Positions 20,379-28,480 of a stretch of 64,000 bases of DNA are shown here, piece by piece. A model generated the notes under the pieces. That model worked only from the letters and a program-made list of their open reading frames with translations. It was not told where the DNA came from and did no database searches. The translations under genes and the position numbers were made by a program. Source of the stretch: Bacillus infantis. GTDB taxonomy: Bacteria; Bacillota; Bacilli; Bacillales; Cytobacillaceae. Within the stretch, counting starts at the first letter, position 1. Every line of letters starts with the position of its first letter. The stretch is from NCBI RefSeq assembly GCF_020171945.1, contig NZ_JAIVAP010000006.1:186001-250000 (forward strand). Direction: 5' to 3'.

Positions 20379-20613
20379 ATTGTGGATATATCCACAAAGT
20401 TATCCACTATTCTTGAAAAGTTATACACAAATTGTGGACAAAACTTGAGTTATCCTCCATCTTCTTTTATACTTTCAAAAGTGATTGTGGTTTAAAAGCT
20501 GAAACAATGGGTATACCACACAGAATTTGAACAGTATTGAAGGTGGGCATAACGATGAAGACAGAAATTTGGTCAGTGGATAAAAATGTGGATAGTTTAA
20601 ATGATTATCCACA
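20342..20613 (+). promoter_or_regulatory. DnaA-box cluster between ywlB and ywlC
   Basis: At least nine DnaA-box-like sites lie in 272 bp. Exact sites are the complement of TTATCCACA at 20342-20350, TTATACACA at 20421-20429 and TTATCCACA at 20605-20613. The palindrome TTGTGGATATATCCACAA at 20380-20397 holds two. Near matches occur at 20400, 20432, 20575 and 20587. A stable DnaA-binding cluster at ywlC is known in B. subtilis. Confidence 0.88.
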
Positions 20614-21595
20614 GATTAAACAGGCAGCTGCTCTTTTAGCCCAAAATGAGACGGTTGCCTTTCCGACTGAGACGGTTTACGGACTTGGTGGAAATGCAAG
20701 AAATGACGAAGCGGTCAAAAAGATATTTGAAGCGAAGGGCAGGCCATCTGACAATCCTCTCATTATTCATATTGCAGACAGGAAACAGCTTGAGGAGATT
20801 GTGGAAAGTGTCCCGGATAGTGCAGATAAGCTGATGGAAGCCTTTTGGCCGGGTCCGCTGACAATTATATTCAATAAAAAAGACGGGCAGCTTTCAGAGA
20901 TAGCGACAGCAGGTCTTACTACGGTCGGAATCAGGATGCCGGATCACCAGGTGGCTCTCGCCATCCTACGTGAAAGCGGCGTTCCGGTAGCGGCTCCAAG
21001 CGCGAACAGATCCGGGCGGCCCAGCCCGACCACTGCCGGACATGTCGAGGAAGACTTGAACGGAAGGATTTCCGGGATTGTGGATGGCGGTCCTACCGGA
21101 GTCGGTGTCGAATCCACTGTTCTGGATTGTACGGGGGAAATTCCTGTCATCCTGAGGCCTGGCGGAGTGACGAAAGAGCAGCTCGAGCAGATAGTGGGAG
21201 AGGTAGCAGCTGATCCCGCGCTTGCCGATGAGAAGGAAGCACCTCGATCCCCTGGCATGAAGTACCGGCATTATGCACCTGACGCTCCCTTATATATAGT
21301 AGAAGGAACAAGGGAGAGAATTCAAGAACTGGTAAACGAACAGCATGCGGAAGGCCTGAAAGCCGGTGTGCTTACAACGGCAGAAAATGAAAAATTTTAC
21401 GATAGCGATTTTACATTTATATGCGGCAGGAGAGCGAATCTGGAAACAGTGGCAGCCTCCCTTTACGAAGCATTACGGAGCTTCAACAGCTCTGGAGTGG
21501 ATGTGATCTTCAGCGAATCCTTCCCCGCAGAAGGTGTCGGTGAAGCCATCATGAACCGGCTTCTCAAAGCAGCAGGCCATCGAATCATTAAATAA
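20555..21595 (+). CDS. ywlC: Threonylcarbamoyl-AMP synthase (Sua5/YwlC)
   Basis: This makes threonylcarbamoyl-adenylate from threonine, bicarbonate and ATP, the first step of t6A37 modification in ANN-decoding tRNAs. It is the two-domain Sua5 form (346 residues). The N-terminal YrdC domain includes PTETVYGLGGNA, KGRPSDNPLIIHI and PSANRSGRPSPT, the linker contains SPGMKYRHYAP, and the C-terminal Sua5 domain follows (about 245-346). ATG 20555 is chosen over the earlier TTG 20537 because GAAGGTGGG lies 8 nt upstream. The promoter region and first codons are packed with DnaA boxes, so expression may respond to DnaA. Confidence 0.96.
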   Translation: MKTEIWSVDKNVDSLNDYPQIKQAAALLAQNETVAFPTETVYGLGGNARNDEAVKKIFEAKGRPSDNPLIIHIADRKQLEEIVESVPDSADKLMEAFWPGPLTIIFNKKDGQLSEIATAGLTTVGIRMPDHQVALAILRESGVPVAAPSANRSGRPSPTTAGHVEEDLNGRISGIVDGGPTGVGVESTVLDCTGEIPVILRPGGVTKEQLEQIVGEVAADPALADEKEAPRSPGMKYRHYAPDAPLYIVEGTRERIQELVNEQHAEGLKAGVLTTAENEKFYDSDFTFICGRRANLETVAASLYEALRSFNSSGVDVIFSESFPAEGVGEAIMNRLLKAAGHRIIK

Positions 21596-21599
21596 TTTT

Positions 21600-21665
21600 A
21601 GTGCCAGGCACCGTCTGTGGACAATTCACTTTGATTTGTCCACGGGCGGTGCCTGGCACTTTTTA
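21600..21665 (+). terminator. ywlC terminator built from GTGCCAGGCACC repeat arms
   Basis: AGTGCCAGGCACCG (21600-21613) pairs perfectly with CGGTGCCTGGCACT (21647-21660). Inside it TGGACAA pairs with TTGTCCA. T5 follows. Each arm contains the GTGCC-A/T-GGCAC palindrome seen elsewhere in the window. Confidence 0.88.
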
Positions 21666-21755
21666 GGCCCGCTGGATGCGGGTCATGCGTACGTTGCCAC
21701 AGGACGTGGCGTTCTTAGCCTGCGTTTCTCTAATAGGGCAAGCGCCCTCCGCATT
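21666..21755 (+). repeat. Second dispersed repeat family, partial copy upstream of mntP
   Basis: About 90 bp nearly identical to 22570-22659. It contains hairpins CCCGC-TGGAT-GCGGG (21668-21682) and GCCAC-AGGAC-GTGGC (21696-21710), then a block reading GCAAGCGCCCTCCGCATTT. Confidence 0.88.
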
Positions 21756-21770
21756 TCTAATTCTATTTCC

Positions 21771-21810
21771 CTTTGGACGTGCATATGCTGAATTAGCAAG
21801 TCCAAGGAGG
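21771..21810 (+). promoter_or_regulatory. Hairpin that can mask the mntP ribosome-binding site
   Basis: CTTTGGAC (21771-21778) pairs with GTCCAAGG (21800-21807) over 8 bp with one wobble. The right arm covers the first bases of the AGGAGG site (21805-21810). I found no yybP-ykoY manganese riboswitch signature here. Confidence 0.45.
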
Positions 21811-21817
21811 AGAATGG

Positions 21818-22375
21818 ATGACTTCGTTTTTTGGGGAACTTATTACGTTGATGTTAATGGCGTTTGCCCTCGGGATGGATGCTTTTTCGGTTGGGCTTGG
21901 CATGGGCATGTTCGAGCTGCGCCTGAGGCAAATTTTTAAAATAGGAATAACGATCGGTCTTTTCCATGTGTTCATGCCGCTGTTTGGAATGATTGCCGGC
22001 AGGTTCCTGTCGGAGCAGTTCGGCTCTATTGCGGCTTATATCGGGGGAGGGCTGCTGCTGCTGCTCGGCGCCCAGATGATTTGGTCAAGCATCAAGGACG
22101 ATGATGCAAGCTTGATCACACCCGCAGGCTTCGGCCTGCTCATCTTTGCGTTAAGTGTCAGCCTGGACAGCTTTTCAGTCGGGCTCTCGCTCGGGATCTA
22201 CGGAGCAAAAACGGCTCTTGTCCTGGTATGCTTTGGCGCTGCCGCTGCGATTCTGACCTGGGCGGGGCTATTGGCCGGACGCAAGGTGCAGGGCTGGATC
22301 GGCTCCTACAGCGAAGCCCTCGGCGGAGCCATCCTCCTCGCTTTCGGGATAAAGCTGTTATGGCCATTTTTTTAA
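21818..22375 (+). CDS. mntP: Manganese efflux pump MntP
   Basis: A 185-residue inner-membrane exporter that protects against Mn(II) excess (YwlD position). It shows six hydrophobic helices and the two-fold repeat typical of the family. The first half has [17 protein letters not shown] and the second has [17 protein letters not shown], each carrying the conserved membrane Asp thought to bind the metal. ATG 21818 has AGGAGG 7 nt upstream; an out-of-frame ATG four bases earlier is ignored. It is flanked on both sides by copies of one dispersed repeat. Confidence 0.94.
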   Translation: MTSFFGELITLMLMAFALGMDAFSVGLGMGMFELRLRQIFKIGITIGLFHVFMPLFGMIAGRFLSEQFGSIAAYIGGGLLLLLGAQMIWSSIKDDDASLITPAGFGLLIFALSVSLDSFSVGLSLGIYGAKTALVLVCFGAAAAILTWAGLLAGRKVQGWIGSYSEALGGAILLAFGIKLLWPFF

Positions 22376-22443
22376 AACGGGAAGCCATTGATTCATCGCA
22401 GCAAACGAAGGCATCCGTGGGGATGTCTTTTTATGTTACGGTC

Positions 22444-22659
22444 CTCTATGTAGCAAGCGCCCTCCGCATTTTCGTGTTGTCCAGCTGCGACGGCTAGCCC
22501 TTCGAGTCATAAGCCACTTTAGGATTGAAGGCAAAGAACGCCTTCTATCCTAAAGCGTCTTATGCTTGAGGCCCGCAGGACGCGGGTCATGCAGGCGTTG
22601 CCACAGGACGTGGCGTTCTTAGCCTGCGTTCCTCTATTGAGCAAGCACCCTACACTTTT
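22444..22659 (+). repeat. Second dispersed repeat family, full copy downstream of mntP
   Basis: It begins GCAAGCGCCCTCCGCATTTT. A large hairpin follows (CATAAG, CTTTAGGAT and GAAGGC, 22508-22532, against 22539-22564). Next come twin hairpins CCCGC-AGGAC-GCGGG (22572-22586) and GCCAC-AGGAC-GTGGC (22600-22614), then a decayed repeat of the opening block. It fills most of the 369-nt gap before ywlE. Confidence 0.88.
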
Positions 22660-22695
22660 CTATGAACTTTCTATAAATTTTTCCATGCTTGTCTA

Positions 22696-22722
22696 TTGAA
22701 ACTGTGACATTTGGCTTATAAT
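22696..22722 (+). promoter_or_regulatory. Candidate ywlE promoter
   Basis: TTGAAA (22696-22701) and a perfect TATAAT (22717-22722), but the spacer is only 15 nt. If real, transcription starts after ATG 22721, which supports the ywlE start at 22745. Confidence 0.45.
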
Positions 22723-22744
22723 GGAGGGAAAGGGGGCTGCATCG

Positions 22745-23182
22745 ATGAAACGCGTATTGTTTGTTTGTACTGGTAACACTTGCCGGAGCCCGATGGCAGA
22801 GGCGATTTTGAAGAGCAGGGAGCTTCCGGGGATTGAGGTGAAGTCTGCTGGTGTGTTTGCTGCCAATGGGGGACAGGCCTCCGCACATGCGAAGCAGGTT
22901 CTTGAGGAGCAGGGGATCTGCCATGTACATACCTCGAGCGCACTGACGGCAGAGCTGGTAGAATGGGCCGATGTGATTTTGACGATGACGTCCGGGCATA
23001 AATGGAATGTGGTCAGCATGTTTGAAGGAGCAGAGAGCAAAACCTTTACACTGACAGAGTTTGCAGGTGAACAGGGCGGTGAAATTCCTGATCCATTCGG
23101 CGGAAGCCTTGAAATATATAGACAAACCTTTAATGAACTGAAAAAGCATATCGAAAAGATCATTATCAAAATAGAGAAGTAA
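22745..23182 (+). CDS. ywlE: Protein arginine phosphatase YwlE
   Basis: A low-molecular-weight tyrosine phosphatase fold specialised for removing phosphate from arginines, reversing the kinase McsB. The 145 residues have the P-loop CTGNTCRS with nucleophile Cys8 and Arg14. The Thr at position 11 is the residue that favours phosphoarginine in characterised YwlE enzymes. The general acid is in DPFGGS near the C-terminus. I start at ATG 22745 ([12 protein letters not shown]), with AGGGGG 9 nt upstream. The earlier in-frame ATG 22721 would add eight residues ahead of the usual start. Confidence 0.94.
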   Translation: MKRVLFVCTGNTCRSPMAEAILKSRELPGIEVKSAGVFAANGGQASAHAKQVLEEQGICHVHTSSALTAELVEWADVILTMTSGHKWNVVSMFEGAESKTFTLTEFAGEQGGEIPDPFGGSLEIYRQTFNELKKHIEKIIIKIEK

Positions 23183-23198
23183 CGACCAGGGGGCAATT

Positions 23199-24491
23199 AT
23201 GGAGAAGAAGCGCTATAAATTCGGGTTGAGAAAAAAGCTTGTGCTGTTGACGACCATATTGGCATTCATTACATACACCACGAGTGCGGTGTTCATTTAT
23301 GGTCTTTTTCCAATTGTGAAGGATTACCTGCCGTTCGGGGAAGCGGCCTTTAACATCATCACCCTTACTCTTGGGGCCATGTGGTCCGGTGTATTGACAT
23401 TTGTTGCGGCTGGCTTTATCACTAAACCGCTGCAAAAGCTGGAGAAGACAGCCTTGAAAGCCGCAGAAGGCGATATCAGGGAAGACGCGGAGCTTTCCAA
23501 ATCGGATGATGAAATCCGCTCGCTTGGAGTGGCATTCAACCATATGCTTTACAATCTCCGGGAAATGGTCGCAAAAATCGATGAAAACTTTCAAAATACC
23601 AATAACAAAGTAGTCAGCATCTCGCAGGAAGCTTCTGCTGCTGCCGAGCAGGCTGCAAGCATCTCAAGAACGATCGGCGAGATTTCCCTGGGTGCCGACA
23701 GCTCTGCTGTGTCGATTCAGGCGACAGCCGAATCGGTCGAAGATGCCACAAGGATTGCTGAGGAAGTACAGCAGCAGGCGAAAACTTCTCAGCAGGTTTC
23801 CGGTGAGCTTGTCGACGATCTCAATGAATCGAAAGAAGTGATTCACTCCCTCGTAGCGGGAATCACCAAGCTGGCGGAAGACAATCAGGAATCTTTGCAG
23901 ACCGTCAAGCGTCTCGAAGATAATGCATCGAAGGTAGAGCAGATCATCCAGCTGGTGGGAGATATAGCGGCCCAGACCAATCTGCTGGCGCTGAATGCTT
24001 CAATAGAAGCTGCGCGTGCAGGCGAGCACGGAAAAGGCTTTGCCGTTGTGGCAGAGGAGGTCCGGAAACTGGCTGATGAAAGTGCCAAAGCGGTCCAGGG
24101 CATTTCCGAATTGATTAAAAACATCCAGAATGAAGTCCAAAATGTCGTTGAGCAAATCACTGCTCAGGTCGAAACAGCTTCTGCCGAAGGGAAAAAAGGA
24201 GTCAAAACCAATCAGGTCATCGGCGAAATGACGAATACCGTCAACCAGATGGCATCGTCTGTCACAACGATTTCGAGCCTGGTGGAGCAGCAGATGGAAG
24301 GCATCCGCCATTCTGCCACCCAGTCGCAGGAAGTGGCAGCCATCGCAGAGGAAACATCCGCAGGAGCCCAAGAGGTCGCCTCTGCGACAGAAAATCAATC
24401 AATGGTCATTTCCAATGTAGAGAAGCTTGCCTTTGAGTTAAAGGATGAGGCGGAAAAGCTGAAGGAAACGATCACCAAATTCAGGGTATAA
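23199..24491 (+). CDS. Methyl-accepting chemotaxis protein with minimal sensor region
   Basis: A membrane chemoreceptor that signals to CheA. The order is a basic N-terminus, TM1 (about 13-35), a short extracellular loop of some 15 residues, TM2 (about 50-74), HAMP ([20 protein letters not shown] onward) and a long coiled-coil signalling domain. The hairpin tip [17 protein letters not shown] is typical of the family. With almost no extracellular domain it cannot bind a ligand in the usual way. Such receptors may sense membrane state, respiration or a cytoplasmic signal (inference). The 430 residues are short for the family. It starts 16 nt after ywlE and may be cotranscribed. Confidence 0.93.
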   Translation: MEKKRYKFGLRKKLVLLTTILAFITYTTSAVFIYGLFPIVKDYLPFGEAAFNIITLTLGAMWSGVLTFVAAGFITKPLQKLEKTALKAAEGDIREDAELSKSDDEIRSLGVAFNHMLYNLREMVAKIDENFQNTNNKVVSISQEASAAAEQAASISRTIGEISLGADSSAVSIQATAESVEDATRIAEEVQQQAKTSQQVSGELVDDLNESKEVIHSLVAGITKLAEDNQESLQTVKRLEDNASKVEQIIQLVGDIAAQTNLLALNASIEAARAGEHGKGFAVVAEEVRKLADESAKAVQGISELIKNIQNEVQNVVEQITAQVETASAEGKKGVKTNQVIGEMTNTVNQMASSVTTISSLVEQQMEGIRHSATQSQEVAAIAEETSAGAQEVASATENQSMVISNVEKLAFELKDEAEKLKETITKFRV

Positions 24492-24608
24492 ACAACAAGT
24501 TAGAATCTCTGCAGCTCAGGCGGGGGTTCTTCTTTATTTCGCAGCAGCGATTTTGCTGAAGGATAAATAGGGGAATAGATATAAATATAAATGGAGGTGG
24601 ATGGGTGA

Positions 24609-25241
24609 ATGAATATAGAGGAAATTATCTCAGGATTGGGCAGCCGGACACCGGCCATCCTGGGAAGCAATAAATTCATAAACTATTCAGTTCTCGTACC
24701 GCTGATTGAAAAGGAAGACGGTGTCCATGTCCTATTTGAGGTCAGGTCCATGGAAATGCGCAGGCAGCCGGGGGAGATTTGTTTTCCGGGCGGCAGGGTC
24801 GACAGATCGGATCCGGACGTGAAGCATACAGCAATCAGGGAAACAACCGAAGAGCTTGGAATACCTATGGATGAAATCAGAGGGACAGTTCCCCTTGACT
24901 ATATGGTATCCCCGTTTGGCATGATTATCTATCCCTTTGCAGGAATGCTGAAGCCATCACAGCCTTTCAAGGTGAACCCGGAAGAGGTGGGCGAAGTATT
25001 CACCGTACCGCTTTCCTATCTGCTGAAAACCAAGCCTGAGATTTATAAAATGAATTTCAGGCTGGAACCAGAGAACGGATTTCCTTTTGATCGGATTGCC
25101 GGCGGCGAAAACTATAATTGGCAGACACGGTCAATGGAGGAATGCTTCTATTATTTTGAGGATAAGGTCATTTGGGGCCTGACTGCCAGGATTCTGCAGC
25201 ATTTTATAGAGATTGTAAATGAGCTCCGGGAACAGAACTAG
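24609..25241 (+). CDS. Nudix hydrolase, CoA pyrophosphatase type
   Basis: A 210-residue Nudix protein likely to cleave CoA and its derivatives to 3',5'-ADP and 4'-phosphopantetheine. The Nudix box reads GGRVDRSDPDVKHTAIRETT followed by EELGI, with the REtxEELG core intact. It has the CoA-specific upstream pattern RRQPGEICFPGG seen in NudL/PCD1 enzymes. The canonical Glu at the sixth position after the first Gly is Asp here, as is common in this subgroup. The start at ATG 24609 follows GGAGGTGG. The neighbours do not clarify its role. Confidence 0.87.
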   Translation: MNIEEIISGLGSRTPAILGSNKFINYSVLVPLIEKEDGVHVLFEVRSMEMRRQPGEICFPGGRVDRSDPDVKHTAIRETTEELGIPMDEIRGTVPLDYMVSPFGMIIYPFAGMLKPSQPFKVNPEEVGEVFTVPLSYLLKTKPEIYKMNFRLEPENGFPFDRIAGGENYNWQTRSMEECFYYFEDKVIWGLTARILQHFIEIVNELREQN

Positions 25242-25363
25242 ACCCTTCCGCCGCTGCCTTTCTGTAATTTTTTTAAAGGCAGATACAGTCCGGCCAGCTT
25301 TCTATTTCTGCTCATTTGTGTCAAAATAAAGGAAGAATCGTGTTTATTTAGGAGGTTTTTGTA

Positions 25364-25804
25364 ATGAAGGTTGCAATTGCTTCAGATCATGGCGGAGTGA
25401 ACATCCGCGAAGAAATGAAACATTTGATGGAAGAAATGGGCATTGAATATGAAGATTTCGGCTGCGAATGCGGCGTTTCGGTCGACTATCCAGACTATGC
25501 TCTGCCTGTAGCGCAAAAAGTGGCAGCAGGCGAATTTGATAGAGGGATCCTGATTTGCGGCACAGGGATCGGAATGAGCATTTCCGCCAACAAGGTGAAG
25601 GGCATCCGCTGTGCGCTGGTTCATGATGTGTTCAGCGCCAAGGCGACCCGCCAGCATAATGACAGCAATATCCTTGCCATGGGCGAGCGCGTGATCGGCC
25701 CCGGACTTGCCCGGGAAATAGCGAAAACCTGGCTTGAAACCGAGTTTGAAGGCGGACGCCATGCGAACCGGATCGGAAAAATCAAAACCTACGAAGATCT
25801 ATAA
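25364..25804 (+). CDS. rpiB: Ribose-5-phosphate isomerase B
   Basis: Interconverts ribose-5-phosphate and ribulose-5-phosphate in the pentose phosphate pathway. The 146 residues have SDHGG at the N-terminus, the catalytic Cys65 within [15 protein letters not shown], and [16 protein letters not shown]. The length and motifs fit RpiB rather than a galactose-6-phosphate isomerase subunit, and this is the only copy here. AGGAGG lies upstream of the ATG. It is followed after 20 nt by ywlG, as in other Bacillus, so the two are probably one unit. Confidence 0.96.
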   Translation: MKVAIASDHGGVNIREEMKHLMEEMGIEYEDFGCECGVSVDYPDYALPVAQKVAAGEFDRGILICGTGIGMSISANKVKGIRCALVHDVFSAKATRQHNDSNILAMGERVIGPGLAREIAKTWLETEFEGGRHANRIGKIKTYEDL

Positions 25805-25824
25805 GCAACTGGAAGGGTGATACC

Positions 25825-26388
25825 ATGTTCGAAGAAATTCAGACTGAATTGAGAGAAATCCTCGATGAGTTCGGCGGACAGGTGGCGCTTAACGAAAACA
25901 GCGTGCTTGTGGTCGGCTGCAGCACAAGTGAAGTAATCGGCAAAAGGATCGGCACATCCGGCACAGATGAAGCCGCGGCCATCCTCTTTGAAGAGCTGAA
26001 GAATTTTGCCGAACGGACAGGGGCAAGACTTGCCTTCCAGTGCTGCGAGCATCTGAACAGGGCGCTCGTTGTGGAAAGGCAGACTGCAGATCAGAAGAAT
26101 CTAGAAGAAGTATCAGTCGTACCGGTGCGCCAGGCCGGAGGTGCCATGGCCTCATATGCCTACAGGCAGTTCAAGGACCCGGCCGTCGTCGAATTCATCA
26201 AGGCCGACGCCGGCATCGACATCGGCGACACCCTCATCGGCATGCACCTGAAGCATGTAGCAGTCCCAATCAGAACCAAACAAAAAAGCATCGGCAGCGC
26301 CCACGTCACCCTCGCCTCCACAAGGCCTAAGCTCATCGGCGGAAGACGGGCCGTGTATGAGAGGCTGCCGGAGAATGAATCGTGTTGA
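25825..26388 (+). CDS. ywlG: YwlG, DUF436/TIGR01440 family protein
   Basis: A conserved 187-residue protein of unknown function found next to rpiB and glyA in Bacillus. Visible landmarks are [15 protein letters not shown] near residue 30, [15 protein letters not shown] near residue 72 and a C-terminal [13 protein letters not shown]. The CCEHLNR Cys pair is the most conserved feature I can see and could be a metal or redox site (inference). The ATG follows GGAAGGGTGAT. The gene ends before a clear terminator. The last third is strongly C-ending in codon use compared with rpiB. Confidence 0.88.
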   Translation: MFEEIQTELREILDEFGGQVALNENSVLVVGCSTSEVIGKRIGTSGTDEAAAILFEELKNFAERTGARLAFQCCEHLNRALVVERQTADQKNLEEVSVVPVRQAGGAMASYAYRQFKDPAVVEFIKADAGIDIGDTLIGMHLKHVAVPIRTKQKSIGSAHVTLASTRPKLIGGRRAVYERLPENESC

Positions 26389-26401
26389 AGAATTGCTTAT
26401 T

Positions 26402-26440
26402 AAAGGAGTACGGTGGAAAAATTGCCTGTACTCCTTTTTG
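26402..26440 (+). terminator. rpiB-ywlG terminator
   Basis: AAAGGAGTAC (26402-26411) pairs with GTACTCCTTT (26428-26437), followed by TT. Confidence 0.88.
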
Positions 26441-26494
26441 ATTTTTAAAAAGACTGCTTGGAACCACTTGACCTGCCAAAAAATTTTAAGGCAC

Positions 26495-26689
26495 CTGTTG
26501 ATTGGAGCGGAAGGCACGAAGACTCCTCATAAAATGCATGCGCATTTTCTTCGTGCGATGCAAGCTCGAAGGAGCGGATTCAACGTCCTGCGGGATTGCA
26601 GCGGAAATGTTGAGACCCCACAGGGCGGAGCGTGAGGAGGCTCAACTCCGCCCCGCGGAAAGCGAAGTGCCTGCAGCGGAAATCAACAG
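26495..26689 (+). repeat. 134-bp dispersed structured repeat, copy 3, with a 61-bp insertion
   Basis: The ends match the other copies (CTGTTGATTGGAG to GGAAATCAACAG), but about 61 bp is inserted after GACTCCT. The insert contains the palindrome AAAATGCATGCGCATTTT at about 26533-26550. The central helix GTTGAG/CTCAAC is kept. A terminator starts 29 nt downstream. It occupies much of the 436-nt gap between ywlG and the ECF sigma gene. Confidence 0.88.
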
Positions 26690-26717
26690 CCCCATTCACA
26701 ATACAAAACTAAGATAG

Positions 26718-26750
26718 ACAGCCTTTTCATCAGGGCTGTTTTTTATTTTT
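26718..26750 (+). terminator. Terminator upstream of the ECF sigma promoter
   Basis: ACAGCC (26718-26723) pairs with GGCTGT (26734-26739), followed by T6-A-T5. It insulates the sigma operon from upstream transcription. Confidence 0.85.
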
Positions 26751-26760
26751 CTCAAAAACC

Positions 26761-26788
26761 TGTAACAAATCCAATCTCCGTACGTTAT
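26761..26788 (+). promoter_or_regulatory. Probable autoregulatory ECF promoter
   Basis: TGTAAC (26761-26766), a 16-nt spacer and CGTTAT (26783-26788) resemble the Bacillus ECF pattern TGAAAC-N16-CGTc. Most ECF operons are self-activated. Confidence 0.65.
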
Positions 26789-26824
26789 GATTATAGCCAT
26801 TCAAAGAAAGGAGGGAAAAAGCAG

Positions 26825-27370
26825 TTGGACGCCCGCAGAAAAGAAAAACTCGATGACCTGTACTCACACTACGCAAAACCCCTATATTACTACCTGCTCA
26901 AGCTTTCCGGCTCAGAACATATGGCCGAAGAACTCGTCCAGGAAACCTTCGTGCGTGCAACTGTTTCACTCTCCTTTTACCAGCAGGAGGATGTACGTGC
27001 CTGGCTGTTCAAGGTTGCCAGGAATGCCTATCTGGATGAATGGCGAAAACGGCAGCGGCGCAAATGGGTGCCGTTTGCAGACTATCTTTTTTCAAAGGAA
27101 GAAATGCTCAGCCCCTACGGCCTTCCCGAAGAAGAGGCGCTGGCTGCCGAGCTGGAGCAGAATGCCGCGAATATGCTTGAGCTGCTGCCGGAAAAATACC
27201 GGACGGTCCTCTATTTAAGAGAATATGAGCATTTCAGCTATAAGGAAATACAGGAAGCGCTGGACCTGACAGAAAGCCAGGTGAAGGTTGATCTTCACCG
27301 TGCCAGGAAAAAGCTCACTATAATCGCAGAAAAGAAAGGATGGAAAAAGGATGGCAGACTGGAGCACTGA
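26825..27370 (+). CDS. ECF-family RNA polymerase sigma factor (SigM-like)
   Basis: An extracytoplasmic-function sigma factor of 181 residues. Region 2 spans about 8-75 (YSHYAKPLYYYLLKLSG, EELVQETFVRA, VRAWLFKVARNAYLDEWRK). Region 4 spans about 115-165 (LPEKYRTVLYLREYEHFSYK and LTESQVKVDLHRARKKL). The start is TTG 26825, with AGGAGGG about 10 nt upstream. The 3' end overlaps the next gene by 20 nt. That gene is a YhdL-type anti-sigma factor, so the pair resembles SigM-YhdL of B. subtilis, which controls cell-envelope stress genes. The match to SigM itself is inference from the partner. Confidence 0.9.
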   Translation: MDARRKEKLDDLYSHYAKPLYYYLLKLSGSEHMAEELVQETFVRATVSLSFYQQEDVRAWLFKVARNAYLDEWRKRQRRKWVPFADYLFSKEEMLSPYGLPEEEALAAELEQNAANMLELLPEKYRTVLYLREYEHFSYKEIQEALDLTESQVKVDLHRARKKLTIIAEKKGWKKDGRLEH

Positions 27371-28349
27371 TAAAGAAAAGAAAATCCTGACGAAATACCG
27401 TTTTGCCCTGACTTTCCGGGTAATCAAAGTCCTGATTGCCGCGTTATTTTTCTTCTGGGTATATATGCTGGCCGTCACGATCAGCTATGACAGCCTGCAC
27501 CTGGATCGGAAACATGTTTTCTACACCCAGCTGGCGATGGATTGGACCCAGCCGAATATCCATAAAGACTTTGGCGGATTCGCACAGTCGGAAATCACAC
27601 CATTTTTCACACAGAAGATTTCTTATCCTGTAACAAGGCGGGTAGGCAAAGAAGAACAGCCTGCCGGTGAAATGCATATCAGGAAAGGGCCCTTGAACAG
27701 CTACTCGACGCGCGCGCTTTCCTATTATCAGCCGGAACAGGAAGGTGGGTTCCGTTTCTACTTCCCTGAAGATCCGAAGACAGGAGGTAAGCTGGATGCC
27801 GAAGACAGCAATGGTGTTTGGGAGGCATTGGATAAGGTTCATGAAGGAACAGTGGCAGAAGCTGCTTTTTCAACAGACCGGTTTATGGAGCCGGAGGAGC
27901 TGTTCACACTTCTTGAGCCATTTGATCTGGACGTCCTCTGGATGCCTTTGTACACCGGTGAATTGAAAACTTTCAAAGGAAACACAGGGAGCGGCGGCAA
28001 TTCTATCTCTCCAATCCCGGCCTTCGGTTTGACGGGCGGAAGGGAAATCAGCGATGACCGCATGTCAGAAAGCGAATATGAGTTTACACTGGAAATGCTC
28101 GAAAAAAATAAGGAGCTGATGCTCGGACAGATGGAGAAGCTCCTAAAAGAAGAGCGGAAAAGCTATTATGAGAGATTTCTGGGCATCGGCTATCTTGAGG
28201 AACGGCATGCTTATCTGAAGGAGAACGGCTTTCAGGTATACGGGGCGGTTGTGACAGGGCCGGTCAAGGAGCTGCTGAAGCTGAGAGAGGTAAAAGAGCT
28301 GCGGGGCGCCCAGCTTGGCGAGATGGATTACTGGAACTGGACGGAATAA
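27351..28349 (+). CDS. Membrane anti-sigma factor, YhdL-like
   Basis: A 332-residue single-pass membrane protein. A cytoplasmic N-terminus of about 25 residues binds the sigma factor, one helix follows (about 26-48, VIKVLIAALFFFWVYMLAV), then a large extracytoplasmic part. The arrangement and the N-terminal KEKKILTKYRFALTFRVIK fit the sigma-factor-regulator N and C domains of YhdL. It would hold the ECF sigma inactive until an envelope signal arrives. ATG 27351 lies inside the sigma gene, giving translational coupling; AAAGGA about 10 nt upstream serves as the site. No separate third gene of a YhdK type is seen. Confidence 0.82.
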   Translation: MADWSTDKEKKILTKYRFALTFRVIKVLIAALFFFWVYMLAVTISYDSLHLDRKHVFYTQLAMDWTQPNIHKDFGGFAQSEITPFFTQKISYPVTRRVGKEEQPAGEMHIRKGPLNSYSTRALSYYQPEQEGGFRFYFPEDPKTGGKLDAEDSNGVWEALDKVHEGTVAEAAFSTDRFMEPEELFTLLEPFDLDVLWMPLYTGELKTFKGNTGSGGNSISPIPAFGLTGGREISDDRMSESEYEFTLEMLEKNKELMLGQMEKLLKEERKSYYERFLGIGYLEERHAYLKENGFQVYGAVVTGPVKELLKLREVKELRGAQLGEMDYWNWTE

Positions 28350-28357
28350 CCGAAGAG

Positions 28358-28378
28358 CCCCGCCTGTTTTTGGCGGGG
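28358..28378 (+). terminator. Hairpin after the anti-sigma gene
   Basis: CCCCGCC pairs with GGCGGGG. The T-run lies in the loop rather than after the stem, so termination strength is doubtful. Confidence 0.5.
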
Positions 28379-28480
28379 TGTTGAAGTTGGGTTCCTTTTT
28401 AAAACCAAAACATGATAGAATGTAAGAGGATTTTACAAAAAAAGCATACATATGTAGTTTTTCAAAAAGGGAGGATTACA

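Noticed and set aside
21666-21817. yybP-ykoY manganese riboswitch before mntP
   Set aside because: The diagnostic paired internal-loop motif is not visible. The region is explained by the dispersed repeat and a short hairpin.
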